A model generated the notes under the pieces. That model saw only the letters and a program-made list of their open reading frames with translations, was not told the DNA's origin and ran no database searches. From Cycas panzhihuaensis (Eukaryota > Cycadophyta), in assembly GCA_023213395.1 (NCBI GenBank), contig CM041465.1, positions 107,267,741-107,331,740 of the forward strand: a stretch of 64,000 nucleotides of DNA. Reading direction: 5' to 3'. Shown here one piece after another: positions 32,590 through 44,038 of this stretch. Numbering within the stretch: the stretch's first letter is position 1; each line of letters begins with the position of its first letter. The position numbers and the translations under genes were made by a program.

Positions 32590-34227
32590 ATTAGAGCTAT
32601 AACATATAGTTCTTACACCAAGCTTATCAAGTGTTATAATTCAAAGCCCCTTGCAAACACAATACTCCTTGAACCATTCTATAACTTTCTTTATTAAAGA
32701 TCACTTTCATATCTGCATTAAGAAATTGATGAATATATAATAAGCTCATTGTTAAACTAGGGATATGATTAACAACAAGGATAGTTTTAATTATTTTATA
32801 CCTAAAACGTACCTTGATTCTTCCACAACCTACAATCTTATATAAATAATTATTTCTTAGGAAGACTTCACTCTGATTAAATTATTCATACTAACAAAAC
32901 TACTCCTTATAAGGAGTCATATAAAATAAAGTGCTAGAGTTGATCAAATAAGACTCATTATTTGACTATTTGCTTAAGGTGGCTAAATATGTATTGCCAT
33001 TAGCTTCATTAGAGGTTTTTATTTCTACGGAAGGAGTAACTTCAAGTGACTTTCCTTTCTCATCCTTCTTGACTTCACACTGGACTTTAAAATGGCTAGT
33101 TTTTCTATAATTCCAGCATGCCTTTGGAATCTTCTTGGTGATCTAAATTCAATTGTCTATTCTTAAGTATTTATTGGTCATAATCAAACAAATGGCCTCG
33201 CACTGCTAATGCCTCTTTTTCATGATCTTTAAAAGATTTCTATTTTATCTCTTCTAATAGTAGAGTGGTAACAACTTTATCAAACTTTAGGATGTTTATT
33301 GTAGTACTAATTATTACCATCATAAGATTATCCTAAGAGTTATAAAGTGAATATAATAAGGTTATACACATATCTTCTTTAGATATAATCATCCCAACTA
33401 AAACTAGTTGGCTTACCACAATGTTAAAAGCATTGAGATAATTAATAACTATATCTTCATCACTTATCTAGAGTGAATACATTTTTTTTTTGGAGAAATA
33501 ACTTTTTATCTAGGGACTCTATTTGATACAAAGCCCTTAACTTATTCTAGATATCCTTGGCTATAATTTTTGAGGAAATATTCAACAATGCCATATTAAA
33601 AAGGCATAATCTAATGGAGCTTATTGCCTTCTTATCCAACTTCACCCAATCCTCATTAGATATACACATATGATTTGTGTCTGACATAATGATCCATTGA
33701 TCCTTCTTGATATGGATATCTTCCATCTTTATCTTCCATAACTCAAAATTCAAGAGATTACACTTTTAATCTTCATTCTTGTAGTGCTCACCATGATTTT
33801 TGTATATGGAGTTCATTATGTAGAGTTCTCATTCAACAAAAGGTTTTCCCTAGAGCTAAATCTCTTACTCTAATACTAATTGAAGAAAAATATAACAAAT
33901 AATAAATATGATAATAGAACTTATTACAATGCAAACGAAATCATTTAAGTACATTGATAAGAATAACACAAAGGTATAGGTCTAAAGATAGACTATTTTA
34001 TTAAATAGAGTAATTATTAAAGAACTATAAAAAATATACCAATTCTTAATTCTCTCAAACCTTTTAAGTATATATGCATATAAATTTATAAGAAAACAAC
34101 TAACAATATTATAACATAATGTATATGAAACCATAGATTGAAAAGACCTTAGACCCTATAAAGACATAGGTTTAGGTATAAAAATTATACTAATGCAATG
34201 CCTATAAAGTGTTCCAAATATCTAACA
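32590..34227 (-). mobile_element. Truncated Ty1/copia element: 5' LTR, PBS, gag, protease
   Basis: A minus-strand copia remnant. Its 5' LTR is 33881-34227 (starts TGTTAGATATTTGGAAC on the minus strand, ends TTCTTCA). The primer site at 33868-33879 reads TAGTATTAGAGT, a decayed initiator-Met site. Gag and protease follow to about 32600, where the element stops next to the direct-repeat copy; integrase, RT and the 3' LTR are absent. Confidence 0.75.
32600..33763 (-). pseudogene. Copia gag and protease fragment
   Basis: Gag begins near MNFELWKIKMEDIHIKKD (33753) and has the UBN2-type pattern: AISSIRLCLFNMALL, then LRALYQIESLDKKLFLQKK. A Lys-rich region with KACWNYRKTSHFK-like spacing (about 33090-33130) marks the degraded knuckle. 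Protease is recognisable by STLFYMTPYKE (Ser in place of the usual DSGA... context), VGCGRIKVRF and VVNHIPSL (about 32775-32930). It ends in a pre-integrase segment, MVQGVLCLQGAL. Stops are mostly TAG/TAA. Confidence 0.75.
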
Positions 34228-34374
34228 TAATAGAATTTGAGGAGGAGGGGGGTTAGTAATTATTCTTTAAAAGTTAAGATAGGCCATTGATCTAGAGATT
34301 TATATTTTTCACTTTCTATAAGTGGGGGTATATATTATTGGAAATTAGAGTGCATAGGGACCAAACACAAAGAT
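34228..34374. other. Short residue of the minus-strand Tat-like element or flank
   Basis: About 150 bases between the truncated copia LTR and the plus-strand copia, including a GGAGGAGGGGGG run at 34240-34251. Its end (AAGAT, 34370-34374) is duplicated at 44368-44372. It is contiguous, before insertion, with the Tat-like tail that starts at 44368. Confidence 0.4.
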
Positions 34375-34702
34375 TATTAATATGGTAGTTAATATTAAAG
34401 CCACTTGATTAATGTTAAATGCATTTTAGTTATTGTTAAGTCAAAATATATGAATGTGACAAAGGATCATAACTAATGGGCTTAGACATACCAATTAGAG
34501 GATTATAAATAATCCTAGAGTCTATTGTAAAATCATCCAATGATTATGAATGTGATCTAATGATCTTTTATGGTGGATTTTTTATAGAAAGGTTTTACCA
34601 TGTAGATATTATGTACCATGTACCTGTGCTCTTTATTATTTATTTGTTGCATATGATCAAAAGCCTTTAGTTTAAAATACATATATGTTTCATGTTTCTT
34701 CA
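34375..34702 (+). repeat. 5' LTR of plus-strand copia
   Basis: It matches 44039-44367 along its length (TTAATATGG...CCACTTGATTAAT, GTAAAATCATCCAATGATT, TATTATGTAC). It begins TATTAATATGG where the 3' copy has TGTTAATATGG, and ends TTCTTCA. AAGAT flanks it on the left. Confidence 0.92.
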
Positions 34703-34704
34703 TA

Positions 34705-34716
34705 TGGTATTAGAGC
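34705..34716 (+). other. Initiator-Met primer site of plus-strand copia
   Basis: TGGTATTAGAGC, one transition away from the standard TGGTATCAGAGC, lies two bases inside the 5' LTR. Confidence 0.9.
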
Positions 34717-34937
34717 TAAATGGAGTACATAGCTAAGGTGAGGTTGGGTGGATGTGATAAGATTAAAGGTTTCTTAGTAACATTAGTAGAGCCCTATTCT
34801 AATGATTTCAATCCTCTCTAATAACCAAGAGAGTAACATAATGGTGTAATGGTTATCAAGGAGGCAAATTTCACCTATCAATAGGATTTCTTCATTATTT
34901 GAGGTAAAAAATCTATATTAGACATACTTTAGATAGT

Positions 34938-35015
34938 ATTGGGCTCATTTGGAGCCATTGAGAGTTGGTTGGGTGTATTGGGCTCATTTGGAGCCATTGA
35001 GAGTTGGTTGGGTGT
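34938..35015 (+). repeat. Perfect 39-bp tandem duplication
   Basis: Two identical 39-base units, 34938-34976 and 34977-35015, each starting ATTGGGCTC and ending GGTTGGGTGT, in the copia leader. Further TATTGGG-starting segments follow near 35014, 35079 and 35097. Identity of the two units in otherwise decayed DNA points to a recent event. Confidence 0.95.
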
Positions 35016-35608
35016 ATTGGGCATTCCATATACCAATTAGGATCAATTTAAAAGTGACCTAACAATGTTCAGTTGTATTGGGCATGATTAGAGTATATTG
35101 GGTATTATTTAGAGGTCATCTAGTATAATTAGGCATTAAATCTAATACACAATCATCTAAAAAGGATCAAAAACTATGTATAGGAATGATTGAATCCACT
35201 TAAGTAGGTTTTCTAATTGTATAAATGGTTTTGGATAGTTTGTGAAGGTTGAATTAATCATTTTAATGAATATCAAGTGTGCTAGCCAAATCCTATGTTT
35301 GTAAACAACATTTAAGAAGTTTTCTTACTTATTATAGTGCATAGTGAATGATATATGGTTATATATCTATGTATGATGCATTTTTGAGATGGGTATTAGC
35401 CTCTTCTATTCATAGTAGGCCTACCTATCAATTATGTGAGTATAGAGGTCATGAAAGAGGACACACCTACCCACAAAATCACTACACTTCATGGAAAAGT
35501 CATCTATAAGAATTTAGTACTACCAAAACTTATTATTATAAGTTAATTATTTATATTAAGGTTAAAACTTATGTATATGACTTATTTATTTTATTTTTCA
35601 CTTTTCAA

Positions 35609-35683
35609 CTTTTCTTATAAAGTCATGATATTTAAAAAAGACACATGGGTTTATATCGATAGTTACCTCTTTTATGGGAAATA
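35609..35683 (+). repeat. Left copy of the insertion-site flank (75 bp)
   Basis: This 75-base stretch, from CTTTTCTTATAAAG to GGGAAATA, sits directly left of the Gag-only element. A second copy of the same length is at 39163-39237, to the right of the element and its extra leader segment, where it continues into TTCCATC like an unoccupied site. Confidence 0.9.
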
Positions 35684-35907
35684 TGTTGGAATATTAATGC
35701 ACAGTTGTTTTATTCTACATGCAAGTGGGTTCCATTCTCACTATATTGACATGTGTTATAAATACATAACATAGTGTATCATATTGTACGTTGTTGTAAT
35801 GATGTTTTGTTAATATAATGGAGGTATCTAAAGTGTACCGTTTGATCCTGTGGAGATGTATTTCATTCTATTTATATATATCTTATTGCAAGTTCTATTT
35901 TTCAACA
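35684..35907 (+). repeat. 5' LTR of Gag-only element
   Basis: 224 bases, same length as its partner at 38751-38974, about 90 percent alike by eye. Differences are nearly all transitions. It is preceded by AAATA, which also ends the second flank copy at 39233-39237. Confidence 0.93.
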
Positions 35908-35919
35908 TGGCATCAGAGC
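35908..35919 (+). other. Initiator-Met primer site of Gag-only element
   Basis: TGGCATCAGAGC directly abuts the LTR end; the standard site is TGGTATCAGAGC. The same site, in the form TGGTATCAGAGC, also follows the second LTR (38975-38986), which is abnormal. Confidence 0.92.
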
Positions 35920-37572
35920 ACCCAAGTTGAGAGAGGTGTTTTTGTTTGGTATTGGAGCGGTGATTTGGGAGGTACCATTAAGGGTTGAAAGCATATTTGA
36001 GAGAATAAACATTGAAATCTCTAAAAAGTAATTGCAAAATTGAGACAAAATAGCTCGTTCTATAAAATTTGAGTGGTCACACTATAGATTTTAGGGTGAA
36101 AGTGTGAAAATTATAGCAAAATTAATTTCGGCCTATTTTTTTTTCATCACCATATTTTTGGGACAAATCTGCAACCTCAACTTCAAAGAGCTATAACTTT
36201 AGCTATAGGTATCCAAATGACCTCAATTTTTTTTTGATTTTGTGCATTTTTTTAATTTACTTTCTAATGGAAGTGGTTTAAGATTCATTAAAGTTTAGAG
36301 TTAAATGTTATTAGTAGTTTATCAGAAGGTACTATTACAGTCCCTAGAAATCTTAATTATGAAATTCTTAAAAGGGGTATAACTTTTGATCTAGATATCA
36401 GAATTCAATTTCATATAAACCGTTGGAATCGTATTTTAGAGGCCATCATTTCCATCTATGTTTTATGTATTATTTAGCTATAATTTTTTTAGAAATAAGT
36501 TTTTTTAGAATTTAAGGGTTTCATATCGATATGGTGACATGAATATGGCAATGATAATGAGGTGATATAAGTGTTTTGAACTCTTAATTGGCAATAAAAG
36601 AGTGATATTTGGCATTGGCATAGTGCTATCTTATATATGATTTACATAAGTTGGGTAATATTGTAATATGAGGTGACTGTTTGAGGCTCTCTTGCATATG
36701 TTGTGCATGGAAGAGTACTGTTGCAATATGAGACAACATTAAGTCATGTTGATATGAATGTATTTGGCACTTAACTAGTAATTTATGGTGCATGATGGTG
36801 ATTGTTTAATGATAGTTTGAGTTCTCTTTTACATGTGTTTGTATGAGAGAGCTATTGTGACATAATGTGGTGATGAAATGATAATGCATATGATATATGA
36901 CAATTTAGTGATCCTTGGAATGTGGTTTACATGAAGGAGTTTTATGGGCATGATAAGCCAAATTTGAGGGTAAGAAAATGGTGATTTGAGATAATGAGGT
37001 GCTTACATGTGAATTATATGGGAGTTTGAGGGCATGACATGGGCAAGTAGGTGATTGAAGCTTGTTGTACATGGTTACATAAAGAGTTATTATAGCAATG
37101 ACATACTATGGTGATATGACAATGTTATGGTAAATGATAAGGGATGTGTTGTCAAATAAGGCAATTGTGAATCTTTAACAAGTTTGGATACTATGTTGGG
37201 TGTATTAAGGATGAAATTAGGCATGTTTTATGATGTGAACAAGAAAAGAAGGATGAGTTTTTTGGTTGTTGGGAAGCGAAATTATTGAGTGGTGTAATGG
37301 CATGAGTTATGTTTTGGGTAATTAAGTGAAGTGTGATGTGTCCTGGTGATTTAATGATGACATGAGGTATGCATGATTTTTGTATAAGCTTTGATTTTAT
37401 GGTGAAGTAAGTATTTCAGATATTCTTTGTATGTGACTATTTGGTAATGTGTGAGATGCATAAGGCAATGATGTGATGATGAAGTCAGTGATGTAAGGAA
37501 CATGAGACATGAGAAAGTTTGTTGAGATTAATGGGTGAATTTGTTGATTAAAAAAGGAGGTGGTGTTAGAAA
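35920..37572 (+). other. Long leader of Gag-only element
   Basis: About 1.65 kb without a sustained reading frame between the primer site and the Gag start. From about 36540 to 37500 it is unusually rich in GTGATG/ATGATG/TGGTG-type triplets and poor in C on this strand. No promoter or splice site can be defended. Confidence 0.5.
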
Positions 37573-38727
37573 ATGGCATTCACAATTATGGAGGATAATG
37601 ATGTGGTTATGTGTGTTCCTGAAACAAATGAATACTACCTAAGGGATTTGTTTCTTCTAGTACCTAAGTGTAATGGTGAAGACTACTTCTTTTGGATAAT
37701 TAAAATGAGATGTCTTTTCATAGCTAGAGGTTTGTGGAAGATTGTTACTGATGGATATGATATTCCTAAGGATGAATAAGAAAAGGAAATGCTTGAGAAG
37801 AAAGACAGAAAGGCATTCATTATAATTCGTGCTGCATTCAACAAGGCTAATCTTCCTTCTGAATACCATTTTATCATTCTTATGATTCTACATGCAAGTA
37901 CTACTAAAGAAGCTTAGGATTTTTTAAGAGAAGTACTTGAACAAACTCTTGAAAAGACACAACAAATGATTGAAAAGACAATTAAGGTTAGTTATAGTTA
38001 TGGTACAGGTATAATGAATGAAGAAAGTATCAACAACACTGATGAAATGACATGTAAAGATGAAGAATATATGTGTACTGATGAAATTTCTGCCAAATGT
38101 AAAGAAATGATAATTGAATGCATTAATGAGACTACAACTACTAATGAATACATTAAAAGTGATGAGTTGATAAAGATTTATATAGATGACACCATGATTT
38201 TAAGAGAAATTGAATATGAATCTGATGGTCCTATAAAGGATGAGTTTTATATTGATGATATTCCTACTTTAAGTATTAATTCAAGCTTGAATGATGTTCC
38301 TTCTTTTATTATTGATTCAAGTTAAAAACGTATGCAAGTTGATTAAGAGTCTGCTCTAAAGGTTGAAGAAATCATTATTGTACATGGTGATCAAGAACTT
38401 ATACAGGATAATAATGACAAGCAAGTTATGTTTGAAGAAGGTTACTTACAGGATCTTCATCAAAATCAGACTAGACCAAGCATAATGAAGAATCAAGATT
38501 TGCACTTGCTAGAGCTGCTACATCAACATCATCACTATAGGATTGAAGATGGAAATCAAGCTAAGGACATAATATTACAAAGATATTAGTATAAAGTTGG
38601 AGACGAAAATCAAGATGAAGACATCATTTTACAACAAAGACATCACTACAAGATTGAAGACAAGGCTCAAGTTGAAGACATCATTCTCAAGACATTTCCA
38701 AGGATAAAGCATTATAAATATAAATGA
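37573..38727 (+). pseudogene. Copia-type Gag with repeated acidic tail
   Basis: The frame opens MAFTIMEDNDVVMCVPETN at 37573 and runs 384 codons to TGA at 38725, with five internal stops (37777, 37915, 38323, 38344, 38587). The N-terminal part is a Gag of the UBN2/DUF4219 type: VPKCNGEDYFFWIIKMRCLF, then LWKIVTDGYDIPKDE and KKDRKAFIIIRAAF. No zinc knuckle is present. The remaining 260 residues are acidic and rich in Ile, Asp, Glu, Thr and Gln. Near the C-terminus there are three units of about 20-25 residues built on YRIEDGNQAKDIILQ, YKVGDENQDEDIILQ and YKIEDKAQVEDIIL (about 38535-38690). Function of the tail is unknown. Confidence 0.75.
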
Positions 38728-38750
38728 CCCAAATGTGCATTAAGGGGGAG

Positions 38751-38974
38751 TGTTGGAATATTAATGCACAATTGTTTTATTCCACATGCAAGTGGGTTCC
38801 AGTCTCACTATATTGACATGTATTATAAATATAGAACAAAGTGTATCATATTGTACGCTGTTGTAATGATGTTTTGTTAATACAATGGAGGTACCTAAAG
38901 GGTACCGTTCGATCTTATGGAGGTGTATTTCATTTTATTTGTGAATATCTTATTGCAAGTTCTATTTTCAAACA
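38751..38974 (+). repeat. 3' LTR of Gag-only element, followed by a second leader start
   Basis: Partner of 35684-35907. Instead of a target duplication it is followed by 184 bases (38975-39158) that repeat the primer site and the first part of the leader (35908-36091), and then by the second flank copy. Confidence 0.93.
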
Positions 38975-39237
38975 TGGTATCAGAGCACCCAGGTTGATAG
39001 AGGTGTTTTTGTTTGGTATTGGAGCAATGATTTGGGAGGTACCATTAAGGGTTGAAAGCATATTCGAGAGAATAAACATTGAAATTTCTAAAAAGTAATG
39101 GAAAAATTGAGATGAAATAGCTCATTTCGTAAAATTTGAGTGGTCACACTATAGAGTTTTATCTTTTCTTATAAAGTCATGATGTTTAAAAAAAACACAT
39201 GGGTTTATATCGATAACTACCTCTTTTGTGGGAAATA
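38975..39237 (+). repeat. Extra leader segment joined to duplicated flank
   Basis: 38975-39158 repeats 35908-36091 (primer site and leader start). It switches within a T-rich junction (about 39155-39163) to 39163-39237, which repeats the left flank 35609-35683 and ends GGGAAATA before TTCCATC. Thus a filled site and what looks like an empty site stand in tandem. Confidence 0.85.
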
Positions 39238-39689
39238 TTCCATCTAAAAGGATTTTTAAAAGGAGAATGTACCATTACATAATATATTTTTGATACTTAT
39301 TGGATCAATCTTATTATTTTTTAAGTGAAATTTAGTAGTTTTTATATGAAATTTTAAGACATATTTTAGAGGTTGATATACATAACTTGTATATATTCTT
39401 ACTATAAAAATATTATCTTTTAAGATATTTTTATTACCAAGATACTATTAAGTGTAGAATGAGTATTCCTAAGCCAACAATAGAATAGTATTAAAGTGAG
39501 TGAAGCATACTTATTTTAAATCTAGTTATTAAGGTAATAATATTTGGTAAGCAAAGTTTGTATCAAATGTGGATCATTACTCAGACTTATTAAATTTGGA
39601 TGTAGGTATGTAAACGAGGTCATAGTCTACTTTTTTCTACTATCTAAGGATTATTGATTACCGTGGGTTCATCTTTGTGCTACATACAT

Positions 39690-40740
39690 GATGAAGAAAT
39701 TACCAGAAGTAAAATTTTAATTGCAATAACTTCAGTGAATGGAAGGCAAATATGAAGCTTATCTTAATGGTGAAACAATTATAGAAAATTACAAAAGAGA
39801 AGGCTTTTATTATTCTTATAGATGATGAGGAGAAAGGTAAACTTGAAGAAAAGTAGTTCACTATTGTAGGGTTATTGAAGATATTATTAGCTATAAATAA
39901 GAGGGCACTTATACACAACCTTGGGATGCTACATAAAATTTAGGTAAAATTAAATGATACATTTAGAGAAAAGAAACTAAATCCTCAAAGTGTATTGATA
40001 TTAGAGTTATTAAATGCTATCGTCAAAGATGAAAATAACATAAGTATGTACCTAAATAAAATAATAGATTTGAAGAATAAATTCAAAGAGTTTAAGCCAA
40101 GTTCAATTGATAAAGAGCTATAAATCCTGACCCTCTCACTTGAGTTAAGAGGGTTATTGATATGGGATGTGTCTTTTTGCTATCTATATATGTGCCAAGG
40201 GTAAAAGTCCACCCTACAGACCTGGGTTAAGAGGGTTGTTGATATGGGATGTCTCTTTTCCCTAGACATAGCAAATACCCTGGTTGGTACACACTTGGGA
40301 AAAATGTGCTATCAAGGGAAGCATCTAAAAATTGGGTCCCTGTCATCTCAACCCAAAACCACAACCAAAATATTGGGTTGGCTATTTGTGATAATAATGT
40401 TAAAACTATAAACTACCTTTAGCATCTTTCAAACTATCTATACCAGAGATGAGGCTATAAAAGGTGAGATATTTGAAATGCAAAAAAATTTCATCTTATC
40501 TAAAGATGCTAAGCAAACATACCATGGCATACTTAGAATCTTAGAATCCAATCAAGCCTATAATCATGAAGACACAAAGTAAAGATGATAAACAAGAGGA
40601 AAAGAATCTACAAAAGGTGGAAGAAATATCTTGAGAGAAGAAGAAAAAGAAAATTATAAGAAAGTGTAATTACTATAAGAGAGAAGGCCATAAGGAAAAA
40701 CATTATTAGTTCAAAAGGAGAGACCAACATAAAGTAAGGT
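39690..40740 (+). pseudogene. Plus-strand copia gag, with inserted fragment
   Basis: Gag is heavily decayed: WDATXNLGKIK-type and VIKCYR segments can be followed near 39690-40090, and the knuckle region KCNYYKREGHKEKHY (about 40660-40705) still shows C..Y...GH....Y, where two Cys have become Tyr by G-to-A change. A stretch at about 40110-40400 does not read as Gag; it has a 27-base sequence present twice (40144-40170 and 40226-40252) and a higher GC content, and seems to be foreign. The boundaries are approximate. Confidence 0.6.
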
Positions 40741-40809
40741 AAGATGATGAAGGTAAGAGAATTGCTACTCATTTCACAAAGGTCTTGGTCTCATCTATTG
40801 TATCAGTCA

Positions 40810-43800
40810 AATAAAGAAACTCCTAGATCCTTGACTATAGTCCATAGAGACATATCTCTTTCTATAATGAGAATTTTATGGCATGTGATTCTATGACCAG
40901 TGATAAAAAAATAATTCTTAGAGATGTAGGGACAATTTCTATGAAAGGGATTAGAAGAGTCTCAACTATAGGTGGTCACTTTGATAAGGTATATCATGCA
41001 CCTGATATATAAAAAAATATTCTATCTACTTGAGAAATCTACAAACAAGGTATGAAGATTAAGATTTATAAAGATAAATGCTTAATTAAGGATCCAAAGT
41101 AGAATTATTATATCATTGCTATTAGGAAGATTAAAGATGGCTTTTGGGTGTTTGGGAAATTTTAAAAATAGAACAAATCATATGCCTTTATTATTAACAC
41201 AGATGATACAAGTAATTTGTGACATGAACTTTTAGGTTACCTCAACTTTAAAAGCATGTTACTGATGAACAAATTAAATATGGTAGAACATTTACCAAAA
41301 GTTTCATATTTAGTTAGTGTTTATGAAGGATGTATGTATGGAAAGGACCATAAAGATCCTTTTATATGAGATCATGCTTAGAGAGCTAAGGAGAAGCTGG
41401 AGCTGGTACATTTAGGTGTGATTGGGCTATTATCTAATCCATTAATCTTAAGAGCTTGATATACCTTGGTGTTTATAGATGATTATACTAAGAAATTCTC
41501 AACATACTTTTTAAAGAATAAGTTTGCTATGCTTGATCACTTTAATGAATGGAATGAATGAATAAAAAATGAAAATGGGAAAAAGATAAAAATTTTAAGA
41601 AGTAATAATGGTATGGAATATAATGATAATGCCTTTAATCAATTCTATTTGAAGCATAATATAAGACAAAAATTTATAGTCCCATATATCCCAAAATAAA
41701 ATTATATCATTGAAAGAAAAAATCATACGTTAATAGAGATGGCAAGATGCATGGTACACACAAAAGCTTACCACTAATGTTCTAGATAAAAGCTATTGGA
41801 ACTGTAGTGTATATTTTGAATTGGGTATTAACTCTAGCTATTTGAAGCATAACCTCTAAAGAAAAATGGACTAGTTAGAAGCCTTCCATTAACCATTTAA
41901 AAGTTTTTGGGTGCATAACATATGCACATATCCTAGACAAAAAATAAAAGAAGTTGGATTATAGGAGTAAGAAGTTTATCCTTAAGGGGTATATTAATAC
42001 AAGTAAAACTTGTATATTATGGGATCTAGTCATAAAAAAGCTTCATGTTTATCAGGATGCAGAGTTTATTAAGTCATTCATGTATCATATTAAATGAGCA
42101 TCATCTAAAGAAGTTTTTTATCTGCCATTACTCCCATTTTTATTAGGTTTAATTTTGTAGAAGTCAACTTTAGGGATTGTGAACCTAATTCAACCAACTA
42201 AAGAACTTGTTAAACAAAGAAGGGATGGACCAAGTAATGTATATAATGAAGAGGCATCACAAGAAGAGGTACATGAGACACTAGGTGTTTTAATGCCTAT
42301 ATGGGCCAGAAAGACTATTGAAGAGTCAGGTGTGATGTTGCAAGATCTAACAAAATGATAAAATACAAGGAGTCAACATATTGGTTAAGCTCTTATGGTT
42401 AACACCATAGACTCCCATGATCTTGATTCTTATATTAAAATGAAGGAGAATCCTAAGTGGATAGTTATAATGGGGGAAGAAAATGGTTCTCTTATAAAGA
42501 ATAAAGCATGGGATTTGGTCCTATTTCCTCTGAAGAAGAATATTGTCAAATGCAAGTGGGTATATAAGACAAAGTTCCACTCTAATGGTGAGGTGACAAA
42601 ACATAAATCTTGACTTATTACATAAGGATTATAACAAAAGGACAGGGTTAACTAAGAAGAGATCTTTTCACTAATTTCAAAGATGATAATAGTTTGATTG
42701 ATCCTTTCACTTGCAACTAGATATAAATGGGAGCTACATTAGATGGATGTAAAGTTTGGATTTCTTAATGGAGACCTAAAGGAGGAAATTTATATGGTAC
42801 AATCTCCTAGGTTTATTAAGAAAGGAGAATAAGAGTTTATATGCCAATTAAAGAAATCACTCTATAGTCTAAAATAAGAACCAAGGTCATGGTATGGAAA
42901 GATCAATGCAAAGTTAAAGAAAGAAGGATTTATAAGTATAGATTTAGAGCCTAATCTATATATCAAGAGGACTACAAATGCAATTATGATAATTGTGCTA
43001 TACATTAATAATCTCATCTTGATTGACAATATCATAAGATGATTATAGATGTTAAATCCAACCTATTGAAAACTTTTAATATGATAGATCTAGGTACATT
43101 AAATTACTTCTTAGGCATCAAAATATGACAAATAAAAGATTAAGTCATGGTGTCATAAATGAAGTATATAAAAAACTTACTTGTGAAGTTTAGAATAAAG
43201 GATTCTAAACCTATTTCCATACCATCTAGTAAGGGTAAAAAGCTTACTAAAGATGTGGATAAGCATGTTGTAGATATAACAATGTGTAGATAGTTGATAG
43301 GGACTCTTATCTATTTAATTCATAGTAGACTAGATATTGCTTATGCTATCAGACTAGTCTCCCATTATATGTAGAATCCACAAAAGCCACATTAGGTTAT
43401 AATAAAGTAGATTCTGAGATATTTAAAGGGAACTCTTAATCTTGGTTTAGAGTACCTTCATGAAGGAGAGGTAAAGATACATGGATACATTAATGTAAAT
43501 TAGGGAGGAGACTCTGAGGATTGGAAATCCATAGCTAGATATGTATTTGGTATTAGCAATAGGTTTGTATCATGACAACTAAAAAGGTAGTAAATAATGG
43601 CTTTATCTTCTACAAAGGTAGAGTGCCATGGACTCAAAATTCATACAAAAAAAGTTGTATGGTTACAAGGACTCTTAGATATCCTAGGTATATCCTGTAA
43701 CACCCTAGTTATTTTAGTCAATAACTAGAGTACTATTTGTTTATTAAATAGTCTAAAGTTTCATGCATATACAAAGCATATTGAAATCTATCACCACTAT

Positions 43801-43960
43801 ATTCGTGAATAAATTAAAGTAGAAAAGTTATAATTTGACTATCATTCGAGTGGGAAGCAATTTGTGGATGTATTTACTAAAGTACTTACTAAAGATCAAT
43901 TCACAAATGTTCATACCATATTGGGATTTAAAGAAGTTATCCTTAAGGGGAGAATATATC
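40810..43960 (+). pseudogene. Plus-strand copia pol: protease, integrase, RT, RNase H
   Basis: Protease is about 40810-41040. Integrase (about 41200-42060) shows LELVHLGVIG, TLVFIDDYTKKFSTYFLKNK, ILRSNNGMEYND and IERKNHTLIEMARCM. RT starts in EENGSLIKNKAWDLVLFPLK and VKCKWVYKTKFHSNGEV (42450-42600). Its catalytic box, normally YVDD, reads YINN (43001-43012), so both Asp are lost. RNase H has QLIGTLIYL-type, RLDIAYAI and ILRYLKGTLNLGLEYLH (about 43270-43470), then a degraded ALSSTKVECHGL. Stops, mostly TAG and TAA, occur every 20-40 codons. Confidence 0.88.
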
Positions 43961-44038
43961 AACAAGGATAATTCTAGCCCTTGTTAGCAATAATTTTAAA
44001 CTATATATTAAATCCCCATATTTTCATTAAGGAGAAAT

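Larger units (their letters stand above)
35684..38974 (+). mobile_element. Gag-only (TR-GAG-like) LTR retrotransposon nested in copia
   Basis: Two 224-base LTRs, 35684-35907 and 38751-38974, both TGTTGGAATATT...AACA. The primer site follows the first LTR, and a purine run (TTAAGGGGGAG) immediately precedes the second. The inside holds a 1.65 kb leader and one gene, a copia-type Gag with a long acidic tail (37573-38727). There is no protease, RT or integrase, so it must have relied on enzymes from another copia. It resembles the TR-GAG class of non-autonomous elements. Confidence 0.88.
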
